Assembly (NCBI GenBank): GCA_035629025.1
Contig: DASPIU010000009.1
Coordinates: forward strand, 1 to 64,000
Origin: Stenotrophomonas_A sp035629025
Lineage (GTDB): Bacteria; Pseudomonadota; Gammaproteobacteria; Xanthomonadales; Xanthomonadaceae
Length of the DNA stretch: 64,000 bases
Direction: 5' to 3'
Numbering within the stretch: position 1 is the first letter of the stretch; each line of letters starts with the position of its first letter. Below the pieces are notes generated by a model. That model searched no databases. It was not told the DNA's origin and saw only the letters and a list, made by a program, of their open reading frames with translations. Below, in pieces: positions 8,803-18,200 of this stretch. Both the position numbers and the translations under genes were made by a program.

Positions 8803-9947
8803 AGCGCCAGTCCGGTTTCTCGCTGCTGGAGCTGAGTGTGTCGCTGGTCGTGCTGGGCCTGGTCTCGCTGCTGTTGCTGCGCTTCCTCGGCCAGGCCGGA
8901 CAGGAGCAGCGCAGCGTGGCGCAACGCGAACTGTTGCAGCGCGCCGACGAGTCCGTGCTGACCTTCGCCATGATCAACAGCCGCCTGCCGTGCCCGGCCG
9001 CGCCCGGTAGCAACGGCGCGGAGGATTGCGGACTGGGCCAGGTCGGCTTGCTGCCCTACCGCAGCCTCGGCCTGCCGGACCTGGGTGCGCGCCGCATCCG
9101 CTACGGCGTGCTGCGCCGGGCCAGCGCCGAAGGCAAGAGCGATGCCGACCTGGCGGTGAACCGCGACCGCTTCGAGCCGCTGGTGGTATTGGTGGACAAC
9201 AGCTATCTGGCCCAGGCCATGCCGCAAGGCCACATCAACGGCCTGGACATGTGCCAGGCGCTGCGCAGCGCGATGCGCCTCACGCCCGACGCCGGCTATT
9301 TGCACACCACCCTGCCCGGCCAACCCGGCACCCTGGGGCGCAACGTCGCCTACGCGATGGCCCTGCCCGGTGATGGCGCCTTCGGCGGGCAGCAGGCCGG
9401 CAGCTCGCCGGCATTCGATTCGCCGCAACGGCCGGGCACGCCGGATTTCCACGATCAGGTGGTCGCGGTGGGCAATGAACAGCTGTGGGCGCGCATGCGC
9501 TGCGGCGACAACCTCTCGGCCAGCGGCCACGCGCACTACAACGCGGCGCTGGCCGCGTCGATGTTGCGCACCGCGCTGCACGACTACAAGCAGCAGCTGG
9601 CGGTGTCCAAGAAACTCGGTGAGGCGAATGTCGCCAACGCGGCCGCGGCGATTGTCTCGGGCTCGGCGGCCACGGCCGACTCCGCCGGCGGCACTGCCGA
9701 CACCGCATCCGAATCGCTCGCCAGTACCGGCGCGATGAGCTGGCGCGTGAGCCTGGCCGCGATTGCCACCGCCGGCGCGCTGGCGGTGACCATCACCGCC
9801 GCGGCACTGCAGGCGCAGGCGGTGACGGCGCGCGACCAGGCCAACAAGGCCTATGACGATGTCGACCCGCTGATCACCGAGGCCGACCGGCTCCAGCCTT
9901 TGGTACGCGAGCAGGCCGACGCCGCCGACGGCATTGGCCTCTACTGA
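8799..9947 (+). CDS. Large prepilin-like protein (382 aa), third paralogue
   Basis: The ATG at 8799 overlaps the previous stop and immediately precedes KRQSG|FSLLELSVSLVVLG, a clean class III prepilin signal with a 6-residue leader and Glu at +5; longer upstream starts are therefore rejected. It shares with its neighbours LPCP (63-66), an NGLDMC motif (147-152), a NVAYAMA segment (182-188) and RMRC (232-235). A second hydrophobic stretch at about 315-338 (LAAIATAGALAVTITAAAL) is followed by a charged helix to the end. Cys65, Cys77, Cys152 and Cys235 may form disulfides in the periplasm. Role unknown beyond the pilin-like assembly route. Confidence 0.8.
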   Translation: MKRQSGFSLLELSVSLVVLGLVSLLLLRFLGQAGQEQRSVAQRELLQRADESVLTFAMINSRLPCPAAPGSNGAEDCGLGQVGLLPYRSLGLPDLGARRIRYGVLRRASAEGKSDADLAVNRDRFEPLVVLVDNSYLAQAMPQGHINGLDMCQALRSAMRLTPDAGYLHTTLPGQPGTLGRNVAYAMALPGDGAFGGQQAGSSPAFDSPQRPGTPDFHDQVVAVGNEQLWARMRCGDNLSASGHAHYNAALAASMLRTALHDYKQQLAVSKKLGEANVANAAAAIVSGSAATADSAGGTADTASESLASTGAMSWRVSLAAIATAGALAVTITAAALQAQAVTARDQANKAYDDVDPLITEADRLQPLVREQADAADGIGLY

Positions 9948-9967
9948 ACCTTCTTCCGGAACCCGCC

Positions 9968-10663
9968 ATGCCTTCCTGCATCGCCAGCCCTCGCCGCGTC
10001 CGCGGCTTCACCATCGTGGAAATGTCCGTGGTGCTCGTCATCGTCGCCCTGTTGCTCGGCGCGGTGGCGGTGGGCCGCGATGTCTTCCGCAGCGCCGCGG
10101 CCGAACGTTTCAGCAACGACTACGTGCAGGCCTGGGTGCTGGCCTACGACCGCTACGTCGCCGGCACCGGTGGCGTGCCCGGCGACAACTTCGACACGCC
10201 AACCGGCTATGTCAACGCCAGCAGCGGCAGCTTCCTGTGCGGCAACGATCTGCTCAATGCGCTGCTCCAGCGCGGCATCGAGGTTCCCGCCGGGCGCGGC
10301 GAAGGCCTGGGCGACCGCTTCGTGCTGCAGGACAGCCGCGGCCAGCCGCACGAGGTGCGCGTGTGCTTCGGCAACGTGCCCTGGGCCGAACCCTATGGCA
10401 GCGTCGGCACCTACACCACCCGACCACGCAACGTCATGCGCCTGCGCGGGCTCACCCCGGAGCTGGCGACACAGCTGGACACGCGCATCGATGGCCGCGT
10501 GGATGCACGCCATGGCCGCGTGCGCGAAGTGGACCAGCAGTCCTCCACCAGTGCGCAGGCGTTGCCGTGGTCGCTGCAGAACGACGATGCAATGACCGGC
10601 GGCAGCAACGACCCGGATGCACAGGTCGCCGAAGTGCATGCCTATCTGCGCATGGACCAGTAG
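9968..10663 (+). CDS. Prepilin-like protein (231 aa)
   Basis: It has a prepilin signal VRG|FTIVEMSVVLVIVALLLG (residues 11-30) with Glu at +5, followed by a soluble domain with GTGGVPGDNFDTPTGYVN (about 56-73) and two cysteines near 87 and 130. It lacks the NG.D.C motif, the second hydrophobic segment and the coiled coil of the three genes before it, so it is a different type, closer in size to ordinary pilins or GspH/MshD-type minor pilins. It starts 20 bp after the previous stop and ends the + strand operon 7 bp before the convergent SARP-FHA gene. It could be the major subunit or a minor one; sequence alone does not decide. Confidence 0.78.
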   Translation: MPSCIASPRRVRGFTIVEMSVVLVIVALLLGAVAVGRDVFRSAAAERFSNDYVQAWVLAYDRYVAGTGGVPGDNFDTPTGYVNASSGSFLCGNDLLNALLQRGIEVPAGRGEGLGDRFVLQDSRGQPHEVRVCFGNVPWAEPYGSVGTYTTRPRNVMRLRGLTPELATQLDTRIDGRVDARHGRVREVDQQSSTSAQALPWSLQNDDAMTGGSNDPDAQVAEVHAYLRMDQ

Positions 10664-10670
10664 CGAGGGC

Positions 10671-12380
10671 TCAATAGCCGAAGCGCAGCACGCTGTCGCC
10701 GAGCTGGATCTGGTCGCCATCGCCGAGGGCCGCTTCCTGCACGATGGCGCCGTTGACCCGGGTCAGGTTGGTCGAGCCCATGTCGCGGATGCGAAAGCGC
10801 GTGCCGTCGCGCCAGACCGCGCAGTGATGGCGCGACACCGTGCCATGCGGCACCTGCAGATCGGCCTCGCTGGAACGGCCAATCACCACCGGCGCGCCGG
10901 CCACCGCCACGCGCCGGCCACGGCCGCTGCCGTGCACGATCTCCAGCCAGGCATTGCGCGGCGCGGTGTTGTCGGCCGAGGCCACGCGCTGGGTGACATG
11001 CGGGTCGTGATCCGCACTTGCCTGCACCTGCGGCAAGGCCGCCGCGTCGGCGAGCGCGGCCGTGCCGTCGCGCACTTCGCCCAGTTCCCACACCGGCAGT
11101 GAACGCCCGAGCCCGGGCAGCACGCGCTCAGGCAAGGCCTCGGTGGCGAAGCGCCCGCGCAATTGCCGCTGCATCGATTCGCACAGCACCACCTGCCCCG
11201 GCCGTGCCTGCAGGCACAGGCGCAATGCCCATTCGGCCGGGTTGCCGAGCACGGTAGGCGCACCGGCATGGGCCTCGATGCGCGCCAGGCCGGCGCACAG
11301 CGCCACCGCGACTTCGGCACCGAATGCCTCGCGCACGCCGCTGGCCGCCAGCGCTGCCTGGTAGGCCGAATCGCCGGCCAGCGGACGGTCGTCGAAGCAG
11401 GCCATCACCGTACGGCCATTGGCCGGCAACACCCAGCCGCCTTCGCGGCGCAGGCGGTCGCCGACGCGGGCCAGCACTTCCAAGGCCCAGTCGATGCGTC
11501 GGGTTTCGTCGGTGCGGCTGCGCACCTCGCAATAGACCACGCTGATCCAGCGCCGCGCGGTGCCATCGCCGCTGCCGCGCTCGCGGCTGCCGGTGCCCTC
11601 GCCGCGGGCGATGCGCTCGCGCAGGGCCAGGGTATCGGCCTGCGGCTCGGCGTCGAGTTCCTCGCGCAGCTGCGCGGCAAAGCGATCGCACGCGGCCAGG
11701 GCCTGGGCGGCTTCGCCATTGCCGGCGAGCAGCCGCATCAGCAGGCGCAGGTGGCCCTCGTTCCACTCATCGAGCGCTAGCAGGCGGCGCGCGGTATCGG
11801 CGGCTTGCGGCAGCCGCCCGGCCAGTTCCTGCAACGTGCACAGGCGCTGCAAGGCGGCTTCGCCCTGCGCAAGCAGACGGCGCCGTGCCTGTTGCAGCCA
11901 TTCGTCGAACTCGGCGCAGTCGGACAGTTGCAGACCTTGCAGAAATTCGCCACCAAAGCCCTGCGCGCGCAGTTCGGCCTGGGCCAGACTGGGGCTGTCG
12001 GCACCATCGGCGGCGGCCTCCAGTGCCAGCACATCGATGTCGAGCGCAGGGCTGGCGAGCAGGGCAACGTGATCGCGATCCACCTGCAGGGCTTCACCGG
12101 CACCGTGCGCATCAAGGACCTGCTTCAGGTCGGCCACCACCTGGCGCAGGTTGGTGCGCGCGGAGGCGGCCGGCAGCTGCGGCCACAGTAGCTGCGCCAG
12201 CTGGTCGCGCGGATGTGGCGCATGGCGTTCGACCGCGAGATAACCCAGCAGCGCCCAACCCTTGCGATAGTGGATGGCGCCTTCCAGGCGCGCCTCGCCG
12301 CGGCGCAGCGCGCGTTCGCCCAGCAGTTGCAGTTGCAGCGGCGCGGTCACGCCGGCGCGCTCGCCCTGCAGGCCGCTCAT
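10671..12380 (-). CDS. SARP/BTAD + cyclase-like + FHA domain regulator
   Basis: 569 aa. Start chosen at 12380 (MSGLQGERAG), which overlaps the upstream kinase stop by 4 bp. An OmpR-like winged helix covers about residues 15-110. A BTAD (bacterial transcriptional activator) helical domain follows at about 115-260. A degenerate class III cyclase-like region lies at about 275-435 (VVYCEV, then LGNPAEWALRLCLQARPGQ); I do not see a convincing catalytic metal pair. The C-terminal FHA domain (about 495-569) has GRSSEADL, SRHH and GSTN..VNG. FHA domains bind phosphothreonine, so the upstream kinase is an obvious candidate partner. SARP-FHA fusions are rare outside actinobacteria. It converges on the pilin operon with a 7-bp gap. 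Confidence 0.82.
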   Translation of the reverse strand: MSGLQGERAGVTAPLQLQLLGERALRRGEARLEGAIHYRKGWALLGYLAVERHAPHPRDQLAQLLWPQLPAASARTNLRQVVADLKQVLDAHGAGEALQVDRDHVALLASPALDIDVLALEAAADGADSPSLAQAELRAQGFGGEFLQGLQLSDCAEFDEWLQQARRRLLAQGEAALQRLCTLQELAGRLPQAADTARRLLALDEWNEGHLRLLMRLLAGNGEAAQALAACDRFAAQLREELDAEPQADTLALRERIARGEGTGSRERGSGDGTARRWISVVYCEVRSRTDETRRIDWALEVLARVGDRLRREGGWVLPANGRTVMACFDDRPLAGDSAYQAALAASGVREAFGAEVAVALCAGLARIEAHAGAPTVLGNPAEWALRLCLQARPGQVVLCESMQRQLRGRFATEALPERVLPGLGRSLPVWELGEVRDGTAALADAAALPQVQASADHDPHVTQRVASADNTAPRNAWLEIVHGSGRGRRVAVAGAPVVIGRSSEADLQVPHGTVSRHHCAVWRDGTRFRIRDMGSTNLTRVNGAIVQEAALGDGDQIQLGDSVLRFGY

Positions 12381-15148
12381 CGTCGCGACACCGCCAGCAG
12401 TGGCGCGCGGCCATCCAGGCGCGCGCGCAACTGGTCGATGCGGCCGCGCTGCGGTGCCTGCGGCGCCAGGCGCGTGGCCAGCACGCGCGCGGCCTGTTCG
12501 AGCTGGGCCTGCGCGAGTTCGGCCTGACCGGCAGCGGCCAGCGCTTCGGCATAGGTCAGCCGGCGCTTGGCGGTTTCGACGTGGTCCGGGCCCAGGTCCT
12601 CGGCCAGCGCGTCGAGCGCGCGGCGCCGCCACTGCACCACGCTGGCGTGGGCGCGGTCGCCCTGTGCGAGCACGGCGTTGAGGTCGCACCACCAGGCCAT
12701 GCGGCGCGGATTGAGCGCGTCGCGGTGCTCGCCGATCTTGCCGAGCTCGACCACCGCCTCGGCCTCGCGGCCGGCGGCCAGCCACCATTCGGCCTGCAGC
12801 AGGCGGTTGCCGAGCGTGTTCGGATGTTCGGGTGGGTACAGCTTGGCCCAGCCCTGCATCGCCGGTTCGATCAAGGCACCAGCTGCCGCCACCTGGCCCT
12901 GGCGCAGCAGCACGCGGCCCAGATTGAAGTTGGCGCGCAGCATGGCGATGTCACCCGGCGGCAGGTTGGCCGCGCGGATCGCCAGCGAGCGGCGGAAGTC
13001 ACGCTCGGCATCGGCCAGTGCGCCACTGTCCTCTTCCAGCGAGGCCAGGTTGTTGAGCTTGATCGCGTAGTCGACCGTGGCCTCGCCAGCGGTGCTGCCG
13101 GATTCGCGCATCGCGGCCTCGTAACTGGCGCGCGCCTGCGGCCAGTCGCCCATGTCGTGCTGGGTGTTGGCCAGTTCGCTCCACGCAGTCGCCACTTCCA
13201 TGCCACGGCCATACAGCTGCTGCGCCAGGGCCAGGCCGCGCCGTTGCAGCGCTTCGGCTTCGGCCAGGCGGCCTTGTTCGCGCACGCAGATCGACAGGCC
13301 CGACAGCGAGTGCGAGGTCGAGGCGTTGATCTCCTGACCCAGCGCCTTGCGGATCTGCAAGGCTTCGCGATAGCGGCGCTCGCACTCGTCGAAGTCGGCG
13401 TTGTGGCCGGCCAGCAGGCCGAGATTGTGGATGGTCGCGGCGGTGCTGGTGTTCACGCGGCCGGCATGTTGCACGCGCAGGTCGAGCGCCTGCTGCAGAT
13501 TCTGCGCGGCGGCCTTGTTGTCGGTGTCGATCAGGGCCAGGCCGAGGGTGTTGTAGGAATCGGCCATGTCCAGCGGCGGCGCGTCGATCGACTGCCGCAC
13601 CGCCAGCGAGCGCCGCGCCACGGCAATGGCCTCGTCGTTGCGGTCGGCATTGCTCAGCAGCACCGCCCATTCGCTGAGCGTGGCGCCGGCCAGATCCGGG
13701 CGGCGCACGGCCGGGCTGAGCAGTTCGTCCACCGCGCCCTTGAGCAAGGGCTCGGCGCGCTGCGGCTGGCCGATGTTGTGGAAGGCCGTGCCCAGCACCG
13801 ACAGCAGGCGCGCGTGCACGGCGCGGTCTTCAAGCGGGTGCGCCTGCAGCTGGCGCACGCCGGCGTCGAGGATGTCGCGCGCGGTGGCGTCCTCGCGGCC
13901 CTTGCCGAGCTTGGGATCGGCGTAGGTGAAGGAGTCCAGCAGCAACTTGCTGACCTGCTCGGCGCTGGTGGCGGCGTACTGCGCGCGCTCGCGTTCCTGC
14001 TCCAGCCGCCACACGAAGCCGACTGCAAAACAGGCGAACACGCCTGCCGCGGTGGCCTCGCGCCAGCGTCGCCGCAACAGCTTGCGCAGCCAATAGACGC
14101 GGCCGCCCGGCATGGCCAGCACGCGGTGGTGGCCCAGGTAGCGGCCGAGGTCTTCTTCCAGCGCGGCCACCGAGCGATAGCGCTCGGACGGTTCCGGCGC
14201 GCAGGCCTTGGCCGCGATGGCATCCAGTTCGCCACGCAGGCGGCGGCGCCACGGCACGCCGGCGGCCAGCGCGCTTGGACGCGGCAAGGTCGCGCGCGGC
14301 TGCAAGGTATCGCGCGGTGCGCGACGGTCGGCCAGCAGTTCGGTCAGCAGCACGCCCAGGCTGTAGACATCGCTGGCGACGCTGATCGGCCGGCCTTCGA
14401 GCAGTTCCGGGCTGGCATAGGCCGGCGTGCAGAAATCAGCCGGCGCGCCACTGCCGCCGAGCGCGCGGGCGATGCCGAAATCCAGCAGCACCGGTTCGCC
14501 ATCCGCGCGCACCAGCACGTTGGCCGGCTTGAGGTCGCAATGCACGATCAGGTGCCTGTGCGCGGCTTCCACCGCGCGGCAGATGCGCCGCAACAGCGCG
14601 ATGCGCGCCGGCAGGTCCAGCTGCTGCGCCTGGCAGTAGCGGTCGAGCGGCAAGCCTTCGATGAATTCCATGACCAGGTAGGGCTGGCCGCCGGGCGTGC
14701 TGCCGCCGTCATACAGGCGCGCGATGCCCGGGTGCTGCAACTGCGCCAGCAGCTGGCGCTCGGCGGCCATGCGCGCGGCGACCTCGGCATCGGCCGCGCC
14801 GTGCAGCAGCTTGATCGCCACGCGCTGGTGGTACAGATCATCGGCGCGTTCGGCCACGAACACCGTGCCCATGCCGCCGCTGGCAAGGCGCTCGACCAGC
14901 CGCCACGGGCCGAGCATGTCGCCGGCGTGCAGTTCGGTATCGGGCGGCGCGGTCGCTGCCGCGGCATCGCCCTGCAGCGCGCGGGTGTGGCGGTCGAGCA
15001 TGGCTTCGACCAGGGCGATGGTGTGTTCGTCGGTAGTCAGTTCGCGCAGACGTTCGCGTTGCCGCACCAATGGCACGGTCAGCAGTTGTTGGAACAATGC
15101 GCGCGTGGCCTCGCCCTCGCCGGGCCAGGCAGCGTCGGTCAATGTCAT
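12377..15148 (-). CDS. Ser/Thr protein kinase with membrane span and TPR repeats
   Basis: 923 aa from ATG 15148 (MTLTDAAWPG). The kinase domain covers about residues 80-345: glycine loop ASGGMGTVFVAE (89-100), Lys113, catalytic loop HCDLKPAN (203-210), DFG (223-225), SPE (246-248). Cys204 replaces the usual Arg of HRD, making it a non-RD kinase, which often means activation-loop phosphorylation is not needed. A hydrophobic span at about 366-380 is followed by about 500 residues of helical repeats of the TPR type. N-terminal residues 1-75 resemble the extension seen in many gammaproteobacterial TPR-kinases. It is coupled to the SARP-FHA gene by 4 bp. Substrates unknown. Confidence 0.88.
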   Translation of the reverse strand: MTLTDAAWPGEGEATRALFQQLLTVPLVRQRERLRELTTDEHTIALVEAMLDRHTRALQGDAAAATAPPDTELHAGDMLGPWRLVERLASGGMGTVFVAERADDLYHQRVAIKLLHGAADAEVAARMAAERQLLAQLQHPGIARLYDGGSTPGGQPYLVMEFIEGLPLDRYCQAQQLDLPARIALLRRICRAVEAAHRHLIVHCDLKPANVLVRADGEPVLLDFGIARALGGSGAPADFCTPAYASPELLEGRPISVASDVYSLGVLLTELLADRRAPRDTLQPRATLPRPSALAAGVPWRRRLRGELDAIAAKACAPEPSERYRSVAALEEDLGRYLGHHRVLAMPGGRVYWLRKLLRRRWREATAAGVFACFAVGFVWRLEQERERAQYAATSAEQVSKLLLDSFTYADPKLGKGREDATARDILDAGVRQLQAHPLEDRAVHARLLSVLGTAFHNIGQPQRAEPLLKGAVDELLSPAVRRPDLAGATLSEWAVLLSNADRNDEAIAVARRSLAVRQSIDAPPLDMADSYNTLGLALIDTDNKAAAQNLQQALDLRVQHAGRVNTSTAATIHNLGLLAGHNADFDECERRYREALQIRKALGQEINASTSHSLSGLSICVREQGRLAEAEALQRRGLALAQQLYGRGMEVATAWSELANTQHDMGDWPQARASYEAAMRESGSTAGEATVDYAIKLNNLASLEEDSGALADAERDFRRSLAIRAANLPPGDIAMLRANFNLGRVLLRQGQVAAAGALIEPAMQGWAKLYPPEHPNTLGNRLLQAEWWLAAGREAEAVVELGKIGEHRDALNPRRMAWWCDLNAVLAQGDRAHASVVQWRRRALDALAEDLGPDHVETAKRRLTYAEALAAAGQAELAQAQLEQAARVLATRLAPQAPQRGRIDQLRARLDGRAPLLAVSRR

Positions 15149-15273
15149 GGCTTCCGGTGCCCTGCTTTCCCCGGGCCCAGTGTAATACGTTGCGGCGCAG
15201 CGAATATGTCGGGGTTTTCCCGGCATGGGCCGGCCGCGATTCCGGCCCGCCCTCCCGCCTCAGGGGCCGCCAA

Positions 15274-18200
15274 TCAGCCGGCCGTCAGCGGCACCCTGCC
15301 CTGCGGCCGCGGTGACAACTGCTCGCGCGCCTGCACCTCCTGCGCGGGCTCCAACGCCGGCAGGGCAACGAACTTGTCCGCTACCCAGGCCGCGACCGGC
15401 AGGCCATCCAGATACAGCACGCGGTTGCCGGGGATGCGCGGCACGCGTTCGCCGGGCAGCACGCTGCCGAGCAAGTTGGCCGGGTCGCAGGCCGACAGGC
15501 ATTGCCAGTGCGGACTGCCCTCCGCTCGCCGTGCCTGGCGCAGCAGGCCGATGGCTTCAGGCAGCGCGAACTGTTCGCCCGACAGCCCGGCGATGAAGCG
15601 ACCGCCGCGGATTTCGCCGCGTGCTTCCAGGCGGTGGTAGACCCGCAACAATTCGCGCCAGGCCGGCAGCCAGGCCGCCTCACGCTCAAGCACGCGCCAG
15701 CACACCACGCCGTAGCGCCGCAGCAGCGCGCGGGCGACATGCTCGATCGCCTCGCCACGCTGCTCGGCAGCTTGCACGCGGTCGTCGGCTGCGCTGGCCG
15801 GACGCAGCGGCGCCCAACGCCCGGCATCGCGAATCCCGTGCAGGGACAGGCGCCGGCGCTGCCGTGACAGCGCCGAAGGCCGCTTCGATGCCGGCACCAG
15901 CAAGGCGCGCAGGCCGGCGTAGCTGTCGCAATGCACGCGCCCGCGCATCACCAGTTCGGCCAGCGCATCTTCCAGCTCGGTCGCCATCAGGTGCACGCCA
16001 TCGCCAATCTCGTCGAAGAAACTGGCGCCGTGCGCGCTGAGATATTCGGCCACGCGCTGCGCGCGCGAGCCCAGCGGCGCATCGTCTTCCTGCACGTTGG
16101 CGGCGAGCAGGTGCCAGCGCGTGGCGTCGCGGCGCGGCAGCAACACCACCGGGGTGGCACGCAGGCTGCCGCCGCTGCCGCGCGCCTCAGGTGCCGGGCG
16201 CAGCCGCCGCCAGCTCAGGCGGCCGGCAGTGCACAGTTCGTCCAGCCAGCCCGGCTGGTAGTCGCGCACGCGCGCCGGCAGCAGTTCCGACTCCCACACC
16301 GCCGCGGGTGCCTCGAAACCTTCCAGCTGCGCCAACACCCCGGCCAGGGCCTCGGGGCCGGACACGCGCGCGTCGGCGTCCACGCGCTGCCACTGCAACA
16401 GGAAGCGCAGGAAGTCGCGCTGCGATACCGGTTCGATCTCGCGGCGCAGCTGCCGCAGCGTATAGCGGTGGATGCGCGCGAGCAGATGGCGCTCGCACCA
16501 TTCTTCTTCGTCCACGCCAGGGCTGAAGTGCCCGGCCATGACGTAGCCTTCGCTGCGCAGCGCCTGCAACGCCTGGGCCACGTCGGCGAGCGGCAGGCGC
16601 AACATCCGCGCCAGCGCCGCGATGGGGGTTGGCCCCAGCGCGGACAGGCGTGCGCGCACGAGTTCGCGCAAGGCCGCGTCGCGTTGCCAGTCGGGCACGC
16701 GGCATTCTTCGGGCACGCGCAGCGCCGGCCGCGGCAAGGCGTCGGGGTACAGCGGCGCCACCGCCTCGATGCGCTCGACGCTGACCCACAGGGCCAGTTC
16801 GCCATCGTCGCCATCGCGGCCATCGCGGCCATCGCGGCCATCGCGGCTCAGACAACTGGCGCGACCGGCCTGGGCCAGGGCCTGCAGCCACGGCGTCCAA
16901 CCTTGGGCGGCGGCGGCCTCGTCGGCACGGATCACGCCCAGCGATGCCAGCGCCTCGTGCATCTCCTCCACGTCGCGCGGCTGCGGCCAGGCCTCCTCGC
17001 GCACCGCGGCAATTGCCGCCGGGTCGAGCTGGCCCAGGTCGTCGGGATCGCCGCCCTCGGTGGGGTCGCGGTAACGGCGCTGCTGCACGGCCTGGGTGCG
17101 GCGCTCTTCCAGCGGCGCGTCGTCGAGGAAAGCGTAGGGGCGCGCATTGAGCACTTCCGCAGCCAGTGGCGACGGCGCGGCCAGATCACGCGCCACCACG
17201 CGGATGCGCCCGGCTTCGAGCCCGCGCAGCAACGCCAGCCAGCCCTGCGTATCCATGGCTTCGTACAGGCAATCGTGCAGGGTCTGCGCGACCAGCGGAT
17301 GGTCGGGCACTTCGCGCTCGCCGACGAGGTTCTCGGCGCAGGCGACCTGGTCCGGGAACACGGTGGCGAGCAGGTCCTCGGACTTCATGCGCTGCAACTG
17401 CGGGGCGACCTTGCGCCCGCCGGTGAAGCGCGGCAGCGCCATGGCATTGGTCGCGTTCCAGCGCCAGCGCACGCCGAACAGCGGCGCGTCCAGCAAGGCT
17501 TGCACCAGCACGTGCTCGGCCGAGGACGAATGCAAATAGCGCGACACGTCGAGCAGGTCGAAGCTGTGGCTGGTGGACAGCGACAGCACGATGGCGTCTT
17601 CGGTGGCCGCCGCCTGCAACTCGAAGTTGAAGGTGCGACAGAAGCGCTTGCGCAGGGCCAGCCCCCAGGCGCGGTTGATGCGGCTGCCGAACGGGGTGTG
17701 GATCACCAGCTGGGTGCCGCCGCTGTTGTCGAAGAAGCGCTCCATCACGATGCATTCGTGTGTGGGCAGCGCGCCGAGCGCGGCGATGGCCTGGGCCAGG
17801 TAATCGAGCAGCTGGCGCGCGGCTTCGGTGCCGAGCGCGCGGTCTTCGGCCAGCCATTGCAGCGTCGCCTCGCGGCCATCGCGCTGCAGGCGCTGCTGCA
17901 CGTCCTCGCGCAGGCGCGCCACCGCATGCGAAAGCTCGTCGCTGCGGCCCGGTGCCTCGCCCAGCCAGAACGGGATGTTCGGCGGTTGCCCGCGCGCATC
18001 TTCCACGCGCAGCCGGCCCGGCTCCACGCGCAGGATGCGGTAGCTGATGTTGCCGAGCTGGAACACATCGCCGGCCAGGCTTTCGACCGCGAAATCCTCG
18101 TTGACGCTGCCGATGTGCTCGGCCTGCGGCTCCAGCACCACGGTGTAGTCGCCGGTTTCCGGGATGGTGCCGCCGGAGGTCAGCGCGGTCATGCGCGCGC

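Noticed and set aside
1..10663. Canonical Xps/Gsp type II secretion operon
   Set aside because: No GspG/H/I/J/K/L/M set follows the GspF-type gene, the AAA-PG-binding and MshN-like genes are present, and the pilin-like genes are of unusual type; an Msh-like machine fits better.
11885..15640. A 1251-codon + strand open frame opposite the kinase and SARP-FHA genes
   Set aside because: It is antisense to two genes with clear domain motifs; in such GC-rich DNA, frames opposite real genes stay open by codon bias. Its translation is Gly/Arg/His/Gln-rich and shows no domain.
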